Positions 17,097 to 26,525 of a DNA stretch of 64,000 bases are shown here, in pieces. The first letter of the stretch is position 1. The number at the start of each line of letters is the position of its first letter. Made by a program: the position numbers and the translations under genes. The notes beneath the pieces are model-generated. The model worked only from the letters and a program-made list of their open reading frames with translations. It was not told the origin of the DNA and made no database searches. The stretch spans positions 62,001-126,000 of the forward strand of contig NZ_JACHYE010000002.1 in NCBI RefSeq assembly GCF_014192645.1, in the 5' to 3' direction. This DNA comes from Herbaspirillum sp. Sphag64 (GTDB lineage Bacteria; Pseudomonadota; Gammaproteobacteria; Burkholderiales; Burkholderiaceae_D).

Positions 17097-18248
17097 TCAG
17101 ACAGAAGGAACAAGATCAGGATGCTGACGTACCTGACGAAAGCAGGTTATGGCCATCAATGCCAACAGCATCGCGGCAAAACCCAGACTGCCATAGCCCG
17201 CACTCTTGACCAGTGTGCCGCCCAGCACAGGTCCGATGGCGGCACCAATCATCAGCGTCGCCGGTGTCGAGGCTGCGGCGCGCCCGGTCGCATCCAGCTG
17301 GGCCAGTACGCCGAATGCAAACGTATGGGTGAAGATCTGAATACTCACCAGGACCGATGCCGCCAGCGCATACGGAATAAACGTCGAACTCTGGCTGATG
17401 ACCAGCACCAGCATTGCCTGTAGCAATGGTCCTGCGAGCAGCACGGTATGCGGTGACAGGCGGCGCTGTAACAAGGCGGCTAGCGGAGCCGGTATCAGAT
17501 TGACCAAGCCGAGTGCAATCAGCACAGCAGCGACCGCATCAAAGCCAAAGCCGCGATCAATACCAATGCGTTCAACAAAACTGAAGGTCATCGACTGCAC
17601 AACACAGATACAGACCACTCCCAGCACCACGTACCAGACTGCCGGATCAAGACGGGCGTGAGTAGCAGTGGGGATGGTGGATACCTGCTCAGTTTGGGCA
17701 TCGGAGGGAAATCCAAGTGCACTCATCAGCGTCGCAACGGCCATGACGAACGCAAACAGATAAAACATCGCCGATCCGCCAAGATGTTTCAGCAACTGGG
17801 GCGCCAAGGCATAGAACAGCACACCAAAGAAACCAATGGCAATACCGACCGTCGCAAACAGGCGGTGTGGATTTTTGCTGCGACCAATCATGCCGTGCGT
17901 AAAAGTCAGCCCGCAACCTGAGCACATCCCGGCCAGCGCATGCAGCAACAGCATCGCACCAAAACTTGATACCTGCGTGACGACCAGAAACCAGACGGTC
18001 GCCAGCGCGAATCCAATAGTCACCATCCTGCGTGCCTGAAAGCGCAGCACCAGAGGTGCAAAAATGGCGCTGCTCACGACCGTGCCCAGCAAGAATGTCG
18101 TTGCCAGCCCACCGGCCTGCTGCGGATCGAGGCCATAGTAGGAAATCAAAGCTCCCACCCAGACCGGTAGCGCCACCAGATCCAGCATTCCTGCGCAATG
18201 TGCCGTCATGAGAACCAGGCGGCCTTTCCAACTGTCTATTTTGATCAT
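17097..18248 (-). CDS. MFS transporter
   Basis: A 383-residue inner-membrane protein with about twelve helices and a central loop near residue 190 (SDAQTEQVSTIPTATHARLD). The N-terminal half has the WKGRLVLMTAHCAGM opening. It lies in the middle of the catabolic operon and probably takes up the aromatic substrate or exports a pathway product. The family is clear; the substrate is inferred from context. Confidence 0.85.
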   Translation of the reverse strand: MIKIDSWKGRLVLMTAHCAGMLDLVALPVWVGALISYYGLDPQQAGGLATTFLLGTVVSSAIFAPLVLRFQARRMVTIGFALATVWFLVVTQVSSFGAMLLLHALAGMCSGCGLTFTHGMIGRSKNPHRLFATVGIAIGFFGVLFYALAPQLLKHLGGSAMFYLFAFVMAVATLMSALGFPSDAQTEQVSTIPTATHARLDPAVWYVVLGVVCICVVQSMTFSFVERIGIDRGFGFDAVAAVLIALGLVNLIPAPLAALLQRRLSPHTVLLAGPLLQAMLVLVISQSSTFIPYALAASVLVSIQIFTHTFAFGVLAQLDATGRAAASTPATLMIGAAIGPVLGGTLVKSAGYGSLGFAAMLLALMAITCFRQVRQHPDLVPSV

Positions 18249-18300
18249 GCGTGTCTCCTGATGAAGTGCTGCAATGTGTTGGTCGTGTCTTCTTCGAGAC

Positions 18301-19440
18301 TTAGATTGGTTCTGCCAACGACATCAATGAACTACGCATGATCCCCGCATGCTCCTGTTTATCACCGCCGGCGATCTCGATCTCGCCCAGGCGTGCCGAG
18401 TTTTCGACGACCATCCGGCAGCGCTCATAACGTCGCGCCTGAAACTGTTGCAAGCCCTGCATGACGTCGCTCGCACGACCCAACTCATCGGCCAGAACAA
18501 GACCATCCTCAATGCCGATACAGGCCCCAGAGGCAAGGTGTGGCGTTGTCGCGTGGACAGCATCGCCAATCAGGACAATGCGGCCATTGAACCAGGACTG
18601 TTTGATCAAGAGACTTTCAAGTGGGCGGTAGATGACCTGTGAATGCTCACCAATCTGCTCGCGCACTGTCTGCATCAGCGCTACCGGGAAATGTTGCAAT
18701 AAATCGCGCAGCATCTGCGGTTGATCGGCTGCCGGAATATGAATTTTCTGTTCGCGATCTTCGGTTACAAACAGGTACATCTCGTTCTGAGTCACCGGAC
18801 TGACGCCCGTTTTAACCTTCTGCCCCAGCCACATCGCTGGCCGCACCAGCTCCTGCGGGCGCGGGAACACGGCGCGCCATACCCCCTGGCCGGAATAGCC
18901 TGGTTGCGGTGCGTCCGGGAAAAATGTGCTGCGTACTCTGGAATACAGGCCATCGGCACCGATGACGACATCGTAACGCCCACTGGTGCCGTCAGTGAAC
19001 ACGACATCAACACCTGCAGCATCCTGCTGGATGTGACTGAAACTGCATCCGAGGCGAACATTGACACCTGCGCTTCGCGTCGCTGTCGCCATCAGTTGCG
19101 CCAGCGCTGGACGCATCACGCCAGCGCCACCAGGAACATCAGGTCCGGCCAGGCGCGGCGTCGGCAATTGGGCCAGAGAATGACCAGTCGGCGTATACAG
19201 ATCGACGCCATCTGCGGCATACCCAATGCGCAGGAATGGATCGAGAATGCCCAGCTCCTTGAAGGCACGCAAGGTGGCGCCGCCAAGGCTGATGCCAGCA
19301 CCATAGGAACGCCAGCCCGCATCAATCTCCACCAGATCGACAGCGACACCGCGTTTGCGTAAGGCGATCGCCGCCGCCATCCCGGAAAATCCACCGCCAA
19401 TAATCAGTGCCTTGCTCAGGTGTTGTGGTGCAGTACTCAT
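18301..19440 (-). CDS. fdeE: FAD-dependent aromatic monooxygenase, fdeE-like
   Basis: A 379-residue class A flavoprotein monooxygenase. It has the dinucleotide-binding ALIIGGGFSGMAAAIALRKRG in the first 30 residues, a mid-sequence DVVIGADGLYSRVR (the DG motif), and the GD motif in IVLIGDAVHATTPHLASGA near residue 290. Such enzymes hydroxylate phenolic rings using NAD(P)H and O2. In the H. seropedicae fde operon, as I recall it, FdeE is the FAD monooxygenase that hydroxylates naringenin at C8, and its position after a channel, hydrolase, dioxygenase and ferredoxin gene is the same here. The family is firm; the flavonoid substrate is inferred. Confidence 0.83.
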   Translation of the reverse strand: MSTAPQHLSKALIIGGGFSGMAAAIALRKRGVAVDLVEIDAGWRSYGAGISLGGATLRAFKELGILDPFLRIGYAADGVDLYTPTGHSLAQLPTPRLAGPDVPGGAGVMRPALAQLMATATRSAGVNVRLGCSFSHIQQDAAGVDVVFTDGTSGRYDVVIGADGLYSRVRSTFFPDAPQPGYSGQGVWRAVFPRPQELVRPAMWLGQKVKTGVSPVTQNEMYLFVTEDREQKIHIPAADQPQMLRDLLQHFPVALMQTVREQIGEHSQVIYRPLESLLIKQSWFNGRIVLIGDAVHATTPHLASGACIGIEDGLVLADELGRASDVMQGLQQFQARRYERCRMVVENSARLGEIEIAGGDKQEHAGIMRSSLMSLAEPI

Positions 19441-19465
19441 ATTGTTGTCTCCTTATCGTTAGTGG

Positions 19466-19822
19466 TTATTCGTTATTCGTTATAGGTCTGACCAAGGTCA
19501 GCGCGCCATCTTCATGCTGCTGCAATGCCACTGTCGTGAGCGCCTGTCCCAGACAGGGCCCGAGCACACAAACGCCGGTGGCCGGTAAAAACTCAGCACC
19601 ATGGGCGGCGCAGATAATGCGCGTGCCATCGGCATTCAAATACGCATCACGTCGCCAGGCCAGTGGTGTGTTGCCATAATGTGGGCAGGCATCCTGATAG
19701 GCATAGACCTGCCCTTGAACTCGCAGCACAAAAATCAGCTGCTGCTGGCCATCCGGCAAAAAGCCGCGACTGCTCCCTTCAGGTAGTTCCGCGACATGGC
19801 ACAGATAGCCGGGTCGATTCAT
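19466..19822 (-). CDS. Rieske-type [2Fe-2S] ferredoxin
   Basis: A 118-residue Rieske protein. The cluster ligands are C46-P-H48 and C71-A-A-H74 (CPHYGNT and CAAHG), spaced as in Rieske ferredoxins of oxygenase systems. Its start overlaps the stop of the dioxygenase-like gene by 4 nt. It may pass electrons to an oxygenase of the operon or keep the Fe(II) of the extradiol-type enzyme reduced. It corresponds by position to fdeD. Confidence 0.85.
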   Translation of the reverse strand: MNRPGYLCHVAELPEGSSRGFLPDGQQQLIFVLRVQGQVYAYQDACPHYGNTPLAWRRDAYLNADGTRIICAAHGAEFLPATGVCVLGPCLGQALTTVALQQHEDGALTLVRPITNNE

Positions 19823-20781
19823 TTGACGTGTACTGCCAGTTCGTCAGGGGACACCGCAGCCGATTTCGGTGGCGGTCCGCCGGGAGCCCATTTGTCACGC
19901 TGCTGAAACAGGAATAACTGGGATGCATCAGCACTCATGCCAGCCTCACGGGCAACCCACTGTGTATCGTGCAAGTCCATATCGGCGTCATACTCAACAT
20001 GACATCCGAGCGGGCTATTGAAGTACCAGAACCAGTTGGAGCCAAACCGATGGCGTCCCGGCCCCCAGAAAGATTGATACCCTTTGTTCACCATATTGGT
20101 ACCGGCCTGCATGACCTCAGTGGGGCCACCCATGTGGAAGGTAAAGTGCTCACAACCCTTCATGACCGGCGGCGTCTGAATCAGGAACAAGGTGTGATGA
20201 TCCTGCGTACCTGCTGGTCGTAGAAAAGGCCCGACGCCTGTGAAGCGGTCGGTACAGACGAAGCCAAGCCGCGTATAGAACGCTTCGGCATGGGCTGCAT
20301 CCGGCACAAAATAAACAACGTGGGATAAGGAGCGTGGGCGTGGAATTGCGTCCGGGTTCACACCGAGCTGATTGATACCGCGCTGTGCCGGTGCACCGGG
20401 GGCGTTGACGGATTCCGCTGCCAACGCCAGTGGACGTCGGCAGGTAATCTGGAAGCCGAGCATGAAGCCCGCATTATCTTCTGCCTCGATAGCGCCATCG
20501 GCCAGACGGCGTACTGCGCGGTCGCGTCCGATCTCGGCAGCAATCGCATCCAGGCTGGCCTGATCAGCCACCCCATAAACCGTCTTGCGCAGTTTGCTAG
20601 CGGTTGGCATGGCAGGTGGCAATGTCAGATCATCGTGACGCGCCAGAATGACAGCTGTCCCATCGAGTGCTTCAAAGCGTTGGGGACTGACTTGCTGCAG
20701 ACCATAATCGATCAGATACTGGATGCTCGCCGCCAGGTCATCGACCCCAAATACCAGAGCATCAGGTCCAATAATATTCAT
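19819..20781 (-). CDS. fdeC: VOC-family extradiol-type dioxygenase, fdeC-like
   Basis: A 320-residue protein with two vicinal-oxygen-chelate domains. The likely Fe(II) ligands of the C-terminal domain are H154 (SLSHVVYFV), H212 (EHFTFH) and E263 (HVEYD), the two-His-one-Glu pattern of extradiol dioxygenases. Such enzymes open catechol-type rings next to the hydroxyls. In the fde pathway as I recall it, FdeC opens ring A after FdeE hydroxylation, and the gene order is the same here. The ligand assignment is by eye; the substrate is inferred. Confidence 0.8.
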   Translation of the reverse strand: MNIIGPDALVFGVDDLAASIQYLIDYGLQQVSPQRFEALDGTAVILARHDDLTLPPAMPTASKLRKTVYGVADQASLDAIAAEIGRDRAVRRLADGAIEAEDNAGFMLGFQITCRRPLALAAESVNAPGAPAQRGINQLGVNPDAIPRPRSLSHVVYFVPDAAHAEAFYTRLGFVCTDRFTGVGPFLRPAGTQDHHTLFLIQTPPVMKGCEHFTFHMGGPTEVMQAGTNMVNKGYQSFWGPGRHRFGSNWFWYFNSPLGCHVEYDADMDLHDTQWVAREAGMSADASQLFLFQQRDKWAPGGPPPKSAAVSPDELAVHVK

Positions 20782-20798
20782 CAGTTTCTCTCGATCTG

Positions 20799-21980
20799 TC
20801 AGTGACTTTTGGTTGAAGGTTCGCTACCGGTATGTCCACCCAAGGCCTCAGCGACCCAATCGGCGATATACATGCCGGCGTTGGCTGAATTATCGAAACT
20901 TGAGTGCTGCACACCTCCCTCACGCTGGGTAAAAATTTTCAGTTCGCGTCGTGGGCTATTGGTCAGTTGTGCATAGGTGCGCTCGGCCCAATGCACAGGA
21001 ATCTGGCTATCCTTTTCGCCGTGCGTGACCAGAAACGGCACCTTGATACGGTCGAGCACACCATCCAGATGCACCTGTTCGGCAATGCGCAGAAAGTCAT
21101 CCATATCCTTGGCACCCCATACCCAGAAAACGTGTTCCCAGTAATGCGGTACCGGCAGATTGCCTTCGCGTGCCAGACGTTTTTTCTGGACATCACGCCA
21201 GTCGTGGTTGGCACCCCACACCACGCCGCAGGCAAACCGCGGCTCAAACGCCACTGCTCGTGGGCAGTAGTAACCGCCCAGCGAGACCCCTTCCATTCCG
21301 ATCCGCTTGGGGTCTACATCGCGACGCTGTTCAAGCCAGTCAACAATACGGCTGGCCCAGTGCTCACTGTCATAACGCGCCGTCAGGCCGCGCAGACGCA
21401 ATGCATCACCGGTCCCCGGCTGATCAACAATCAAGGAAGCTACCCCGCGCCGTGCCAGCCAGCCTGGCAGGCCAACCAGGTATTTCATTTCCTTGGTGGA
21501 ATCGAGTCCATTGACCTGGACCAATACCGGAGCCGGTCCTGTGACTCCTTCTGCGGGTACGTACAGGGCACTCAAAAAGCTGTCGCCATAAGGAATCTGG
21601 ACCTGCTCGCAACGCGCCCCAGACAGCGTGAGACCGCGCGCAAAGATCTCCTGAAAACGCTGGTACAGCGCGAGACGGCCCGGCGCATGGCGCCCCTGAA
21701 GCCGTTCACAGGTCAGCAGGTAATTGGCTGCCCGCAGATATTTCTCACCTGCTGAATAATGGCGCTGTGCCGCTTCATCCTCTGTGGCCAGATCACACAA
21801 TTTCTCCGCCATGGTTTGCCAGGTGGCGCGAAAAGCCGCCGTACCGGCGGCATCGGGCTGGCGTGCGGCCTCTTGCAAAGGCGCGCACATCTCCTCAATC
21901 TCACCAATCCGGGCACCCATTTCTATGGAAAGGTCTACCGAAAGATTCCAGACGTAATTAGTAGGAAAATAACGAAACAT
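20799..21980 (-). CDS. Alpha/beta hydrolase, C-C or ester bond type (fdeB position)
   Basis: A 393-residue alpha/beta hydrolase with a helical N-terminal cap of about 140 residues. The nucleophile elbow is GVSLGGYY, preceded by an oxyanion region VQVNGLDSTKEM; the acid is probably in THGEKDSQIP and the histidine in GGVQHSSFDNS. The architecture recalls the family of 2,6-dihydroxypseudooxynicotine hydrolase, which splits C-C bonds. The start MFRYFPTNYVW was chosen because the upstream in-frame extension to 22034 has no ribosome site. It is the second large gene of the operon. Confidence 0.83.
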   Translation of the reverse strand: MFRYFPTNYVWNLSVDLSIEMGARIGEIEEMCAPLQEAARQPDAAGTAAFRATWQTMAEKLCDLATEDEAAQRHYSAGEKYLRAANYLLTCERLQGRHAPGRLALYQRFQEIFARGLTLSGARCEQVQIPYGDSFLSALYVPAEGVTGPAPVLVQVNGLDSTKEMKYLVGLPGWLARRGVASLIVDQPGTGDALRLRGLTARYDSEHWASRIVDWLEQRRDVDPKRIGMEGVSLGGYYCPRAVAFEPRFACGVVWGANHDWRDVQKKRLAREGNLPVPHYWEHVFWVWGAKDMDDFLRIAEQVHLDGVLDRIKVPFLVTHGEKDSQIPVHWAERTYAQLTNSPRRELKIFTQREGGVQHSSFDNSANAGMYIADWVAEALGGHTGSEPSTKSH

Positions 21981-22060
21981 AAAGTGATTCTCTTTGCTGT
22001 AAAAATTAATCGTGCTGCTGCCAACGCCGCGCACCCGCCGGTCAGCGATGGCGCCGTTGG

Positions 22061-22963
22061 TCAGAATTTGTAAAAGCCATTAATAAAGATCACATCTCCC
22101 TTGGCAGCATTACGGGCCACGACCTGACGCTGCCAGGCCGCGTAGGCACCATATTTTTCTGTTCCCCAACCAAACTGAGGCCCAATCACCAGTTCGCGTA
22201 CGCGGTTACCTCCGTTGTAAGAAACACCGTTCTTGGTATCGTCCGTGAGCTGGTTGTGAAGGTAGCCTCCGAGACCTGCAAACCACTGCGGTCCAATGTG
22301 ATAATTGAGCGCGTAGTCAGACTCGAACTCGACGCCGGAGCGATAGTTGGTTGCGTTATTTTTGGCGTTGTAGACCAGCTTGGCCAAGGCGCTCAACTCC
22401 CAGTCCGGCGCGAAGAACCAGGTCATCGCATAGTCCAGCTGCAGAGCGTAATAGTTGCGACCAATGTTGACGCTGCGATTCGCATCGTAAGCACCAGTGG
22501 GACTGATGGTCAGCAGCGACACCATCTGGTGGTAATTCTGTCCATGCCAGCCAATCGAGCCACCGACTTCAAGATCTCCGCCACCTTTGGCGCTACTGCT
22601 GCCATACAGAGAGGAGAGAGAGGACTCGACATAGGAACTGGATGTTTCAAACGCCGGTGTGCCGCCCAGAATATGAATATCGTCGAACACATGCAGATAA
22701 CGCAGTGCATGTACTGCCACGCTCAGCGATGCACCCGGCAAGGCATTGTTACCCTTGCTATCGGTGATCTTGTAGGATTTGATCCACTCGTTGTAGGTCA
22801 ACAGATAGTCACCAGGCTCCTGCAAGACGCCTGTCATAATGGTCTGCACTCCCACCGGAACTACCGACCCGCCACCCTCAGTGGCCTGTACCGCCGGTGC
22901 GAATGTTGCAGCTAATGTGGCAGCGACAGTGCCGGCCACGGCCCTTCCAAATGCGTGCTTCAT
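22061..22963 (-). CDS. Outer-membrane channel, phenol MetA-deg/SphA-like (fdeA position)
   Basis: A 300-residue exported beta-barrel protein. It starts with a signal peptide (MKHAFGRAVAGTVAATLAAT, cleavage probably after QAT near residue 28) and ends in Phe (GFYKF), as outer-membrane proteins do. Alternating strands rich in Tyr/Trp and Gly cover the rest. The family is the 'MetA pathway of phenol degradation' transporter type found with aromatic degradation genes. GGAGAC lies just before the start. It is the first large gene of the operon and probably lets the aromatic substrate through the outer membrane. Confidence 0.83.
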   Translation of the reverse strand: MKHAFGRAVAGTVAATLAATFAPAVQATEGGGSVVPVGVQTIMTGVLQEPGDYLLTYNEWIKSYKITDSKGNNALPGASLSVAVHALRYLHVFDDIHILGGTPAFETSSSYVESSLSSLYGSSSAKGGGDLEVGGSIGWHGQNYHQMVSLLTISPTGAYDANRSVNIGRNYYALQLDYAMTWFFAPDWELSALAKLVYNAKNNATNYRSGVEFESDYALNYHIGPQWFAGLGGYLHNQLTDDTKNGVSYNGGNRVRELVIGPQFGWGTEKYGAYAAWQRQVVARNAAKGDVIFINGFYKF

Positions 22964-23008
22964 GTTGTCTCCATGTTGTAGTTTTTGGATAACGCACGTT
23001 GTTGCACA

Positions 23009-23125
23009 TTAGCAATCAGGCAAGCCGCTGCCACTGACTGGCAAAAGCGCTTCAGCCCAAGCCATTTCCTGAATGCAATAACCTCTTGCACCGGTCTCAC
23101 CGGGCTGGTTTGCTGCCAGATGCAT
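23009..23125 (-). CDS. Possible 38-residue leader or small protein before the operon
   Basis: A short reading frame starts MHLAANQPGE, has two cysteines (residues 17 and 38), and ends GLPDC. An AUG with GGAG 6-9 nt upstream, and its position 45 bp before the channel gene on the same strand, make translation plausible. It has no family I recognise and no signal peptide. It could be a leader peptide of the operon or a chance frame. Confidence 0.35.
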   Translation of the reverse strand: MHLAANQPGETGARGYCIQEMAWAEALLPVSGSGLPDC

Positions 23126-23253
23126 TGATGTCTCCAATGTGTCGTTGTTGTTCTGCTCTTGCGCCTGATTGGCGCAGTTATTTATGTGGATTCTTGAGCA
23201 GATGACGCAGTGTACGAAGCACAATCCATTTAGTAAAATTGCATCCATCAATA

Positions 23254-23276
23254 CCATTCATCGATTTCATGAATGG
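23254..23276. promoter_or_regulatory. Likely FdeR-type LysR operator
   Basis: A perfect inverted repeat with 8-bp arms, CCATTCAT and ATGAATGG, around a 7-bp spacer (CGATTTC). The inner part reads ATTCAT-N7-ATGAAT and fits the T-N11-A rule for LysR sites. It lies 39 bp before the start of the NodD-like regulator and about 290 bp before the channel gene. Binding by the adjacent regulator is inferred. Confidence 0.6.
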
Positions 23277-23315
23277 GTTGATGTGCAATTTTTCTCAGAA
23301 TCGGGAGAGCTCGAC

Positions 23316-24242
23316 ATGCGTTTAAACAAGCTGGACTTGAACTTGCTGGTCGCACTGGACGTGATGCTCTCCGAGGTCAGCGTGACTGCCGCTGCGGAGC
23401 GAATGCACATGAGCCAGTCGGCCATGAGCAATGCGCTGGGACGCTTGCGCGAGCACTTTGGCGACAAGTTGCTGGTCCAGGTGGGACGGCGTATGGAAAT
23501 CACACCGCGTGGCTTGATGTTGCGCGAGGCAGTGCGCGACGTCTTGATGCGTATCGACACCAGCATCATGCAGCAGCCTGAATTTGATCCCGCCAGCGCC
23601 ACACGGGAATTCAAAATTCTGGTTTCCGACTATTCACTCATGACCTTCATCCCCCACCTGATTACACTGGCAGCGCAGCAAAGCCCGGGTACCCGCTTCC
23701 ACCTGCTGGCCCAGGTTGAGGGACCGGAGCACAAACTCGAGCATGGCGAAGCCGACATGGTGATCATCCCGGGCAATTACTGCAGCAAAGACCATCCGCA
23801 GGAGTTTCTCTGGCAAGAGGAATTTGTCTGCCTGATGTGGGATGGCAATCGCCTGGCGCAGGGAGCGCTGACGCTCAACGATTATCTCGCCGCAGGCCAT
23901 ATCCGCATGCAGCCCGCCATTACCACGCCCAGTATTGAATCAGCCTACTTAATGCGTGCCGGGATTGAACGGCGTATCGAAATTACGACCCATAACTTCC
24001 TTTCGGTGCCGGCCATGCTGATCGGTACCGAGCGCATCGCCACCGTGCACCGGCGTCTCGCGCATATGGTGCAGCGGATTATGCCCGTGGCAATCCAGCC
24101 GTTGCCGATCAACATTGCCCACATGGAGCAATGTGTGCAATGGCATAAATACCGCACCATGGACCCTGGTTTGATCTGGCTGCGGGACATGATGCAACAG
24201 GCGGTTAAACGCATGAATCATGATCTGCTGCCAGCGCCCTGA
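23316..24242 (+). CDS. fdeR: NodD-like LysR regulator of the aromatic operon, fdeR-like
   Basis: A 308-residue LysR regulator of the NodD/NahR branch: MRLNKLDLNLLVALDVML, then the helix-turn-helix SVTAAAERMHMSQSAMSNAL and GRLREHFGDKLLVQVGRRM. The effector domain has the family's TREFKILVSDY strand. The start was chosen at 23316 because GGGAGAG lies 8-14 nt upstream; the frame is open from 23169. It is transcribed away from the eleven-gene catabolic operon, and by analogy to FdeR of H. seropedicae it probably activates that operon in response to a flavonoid or related phenol. Confidence 0.84.
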   Translation: MRLNKLDLNLLVALDVMLSEVSVTAAAERMHMSQSAMSNALGRLREHFGDKLLVQVGRRMEITPRGLMLREAVRDVLMRIDTSIMQQPEFDPASATREFKILVSDYSLMTFIPHLITLAAQQSPGTRFHLLAQVEGPEHKLEHGEADMVIIPGNYCSKDHPQEFLWQEEFVCLMWDGNRLAQGALTLNDYLAAGHIRMQPAITTPSIESAYLMRAGIERRIEITTHNFLSVPAMLIGTERIATVHRRLAHMVQRIMPVAIQPLPINIAHMEQCVQWHKYRTMDPGLIWLRDMMQQAVKRMNHDLLPAP

Positions 24243-24425
24243 AAAATGCCGATGCGCGGGTTATTGAAATAACGTCTACCGCCCCAATAATGGCAAAATA
24301 CGCCGCTAAATTGCTCACATTGAGCCCAAAACAACCCAGATAGCGTTATTCCAGTTGAATCAAGTAACGACAAGCAATTTCAGGTAATCAAAGCAGTCCT
24401 TTTTCCATTGATGAGGTAATTACAC

Positions 24426-26351
24426 ATGGCAACGTCCGAGACAACGTCCGAGAAACAAACCCTTGGCTTTCAGGCCGAAGTCAAACAGCTGCTACAGCTG
24501 ATGATTCACTCCTTGTATTCCAACAAGGAAATTTTCCTGCGCGAGCTGATCTCCAACGCGTCTGACGCCTCCGACAAGCTGCGCTTTGAGGCCATCAACA
24601 ATAGCGCCCTGTTCGAAAACGATCCGGAACTGAAGATCAAGGTCAGCTTCGACAAGGCTGCACGCACCATCACCATCTCCGATAACGGCATTGGCATGAG
24701 CCGTGATGAGGCCATCTCTCATCTGGGTACCATTGCCAAGTCGGGCACCAAGGAATTTTTCTCCAAACTGTCGGGCGACCAGCAAAAAGATGCGGCACTG
24801 ATCGGTCAGTTCGGCGTCGGCTTCTACTCTGGCTTCATCATTGCTGACCGCATCACTGTGCATACCCGTCGCGCCGGCGCTCCCGCCAGCGAAGGCGTCA
24901 GCTGGGAATCCGAAGGTGCTGGCGAGTTCTCCATCGAAACCATCAATAAAGCCAATCGCGGTACGGACATCATCCTGCACCTGCGTGAAGGCGAAGACGA
25001 GTTCCTGTCGTCCTGGCAGCTCAAGACGATCATCCGCAAATACTCGGACCATATCTCCCTGCCAATCCTGATGCAAAAGGAAGAATGGGATGCCGAGAAG
25101 AATGAAACCGTGGTCAAGGACGAGCTGGAAACTGTCAATCAGGCCAGCGCATTGTGGACCCGCAGCAAGTCGGATATCACACCAGAGCAATACGAAGAGT
25201 TCTACAAGCATATTTCGCATGACTTTGGTGCGCCGCTGGCCTATACCCACAACCGCGTCGAAGGTCGTAGCGAATATACCCAGCTGCTGTACATCCCTAC
25301 CCGCGCGCCGTTTGATATGTGGGATCGCAACAAGCGTGGTGGCATCAAGCTGTACGTCAAACGCGTGTTCATCATGGATGATGCCGAACAGCTGATGCCG
25401 GTCTACCTGCGTTTCGTCAAGGGCGTGATCGACTCGGCTGATCTGCCGCTGAACGTATCGCGTGAAATCCTGCAAGAGTCACGTGACGTCAAGGCCATCC
25501 GCGAAGGCTCAACCAAGCGCGTGCTGGGCTTGCTGGAAGAACTCGCCAACAGCGACGAACAGGCACAGAAAGACAAGTACGCCAGCTTCTGGGCCGAATT
25601 TGGTCAAGTGCTCAAGGAAGGTATCGGCGAAGATGCGGCCAACAAGGACCGTATTGCCAAGCTGCTGCGCTTTGCGTCGACCAGTCAGGATGGCGAAGCA
25701 CAAACCGTCTCGTTCGCTGATTACATCGGCCGTATGAAGGAAGGTCAGGACAAGATTTATTACGTCACTGGTGAAACCTTCCATGCTGCAAAGAATAGCC
25801 CGCACCTTGAAATCTTCCGCAAGAAGGGTGTTGAAGTCCTGCTGCTGACAGATCGCGTCGACGAATGGATGCTGTCCTTCCTGACCGAATTCGATGGCAA
25901 GGAACTGGCATCGGTTGCCAAGGGCGGACTGGATCTGGGCAAGCTCGAGAACGAGGAAGAAAAGAAGCAGCACGAAGCGACTGAAACCGAGTTCAAGGAC
26001 CTGGCCGAGAAGATGAAGACTGCACTGGCCGACAAGGCCAAGGAAGTGCGCGTGACGTTCCGCTTGACCGATTCGCCAGCCTGCCTGGTGGCCGACGAGA
26101 ACGAACTCTCGGGCAATCTGGTGCGTATGCTCAAGGCGGCCGGTCAAAACGCACCAGACTCCAAACCGATCCTGGAAATCAACCCGGACCATCCGCTGGT
26201 GCAACGTCTGAAATACGAAGAAGCCAAGTTTAACGACTGGTCACACATCTTGTTCGATCAGGCACTGCTGGCAGAAGGTGGCGCGTTGGCGGACCCGTCC
26301 GGTTTCGTCAAACGCCTCAACGAGATGCTGCTCGGCATGGCATCGAGGTAA
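24426..26351 (+). CDS. htpG: Chaperone HtpG (Hsp90)
   Basis: A 641-residue bacterial Hsp90, full length. The N-terminal GHKL ATPase has [21 protein letters not shown]-type sequence in the first 50 residues, DNGIGM around residue 85 and [11 protein letters not shown] near 125. The middle domain ([26 protein letters not shown]) and the dimerisation domain follow. It is a cytosolic ATP-dependent chaperone. GAGGT precedes the start, and a strong hairpin closes the unit. No heat-shock promoter could be identified with confidence. Confidence 0.97.
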   Translation: MATSETTSEKQTLGFQAEVKQLLQLMIHSLYSNKEIFLRELISNASDASDKLRFEAINNSALFENDPELKIKVSFDKAARTITISDNGIGMSRDEAISHLGTIAKSGTKEFFSKLSGDQQKDAALIGQFGVGFYSGFIIADRITVHTRRAGAPASEGVSWESEGAGEFSIETINKANRGTDIILHLREGEDEFLSSWQLKTIIRKYSDHISLPILMQKEEWDAEKNETVVKDELETVNQASALWTRSKSDITPEQYEEFYKHISHDFGAPLAYTHNRVEGRSEYTQLLYIPTRAPFDMWDRNKRGGIKLYVKRVFIMDDAEQLMPVYLRFVKGVIDSADLPLNVSREILQESRDVKAIREGSTKRVLGLLEELANSDEQAQKDKYASFWAEFGQVLKEGIGEDAANKDRIAKLLRFASTSQDGEAQTVSFADYIGRMKEGQDKIYYVTGETFHAAKNSPHLEIFRKKGVEVLLLTDRVDEWMLSFLTEFDGKELASVAKGGLDLGKLENEEEKKQHEATETEFKDLAEKMKTALADKAKEVRVTFRLTDSPACLVADENELSGNLVRMLKAAGQNAPDSKPILEINPDHPLVQRLKYEEAKFNDWSHILFDQALLAEGGALADPSGFVKRLNEMLLGMASR

Positions 26352-26402
26352 TCAGCACTACATTGAAAGCCAGGCCCCTCGGGATCTGACCTGACAAACA
26401 TG

Positions 26403-26428
26403 CAACGGCGACCATATGGTCGCCGTTG
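26403..26428 (+). terminator. htpG terminator hairpin
   Basis: A perfect 11-bp stem CAACGGCGACC/GGTCGCCGTTG with the 4-nt loop ATAT, 51 bp after the htpG stop. It is followed by ttgcattgg, which is only weakly U-rich. It lies within an upstream extension of the next reading frame and so argues for the later start of that gene. Confidence 0.75.
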
Positions 26429-26525
26429 TTGCATTGGTCGCATTGGCGAGCATTTTCCGTTACATTTCATGACACATTTTGTATCATGCCCTGAACGAGC
26501 AATCTGGCTACCCTCACTGTCGACC

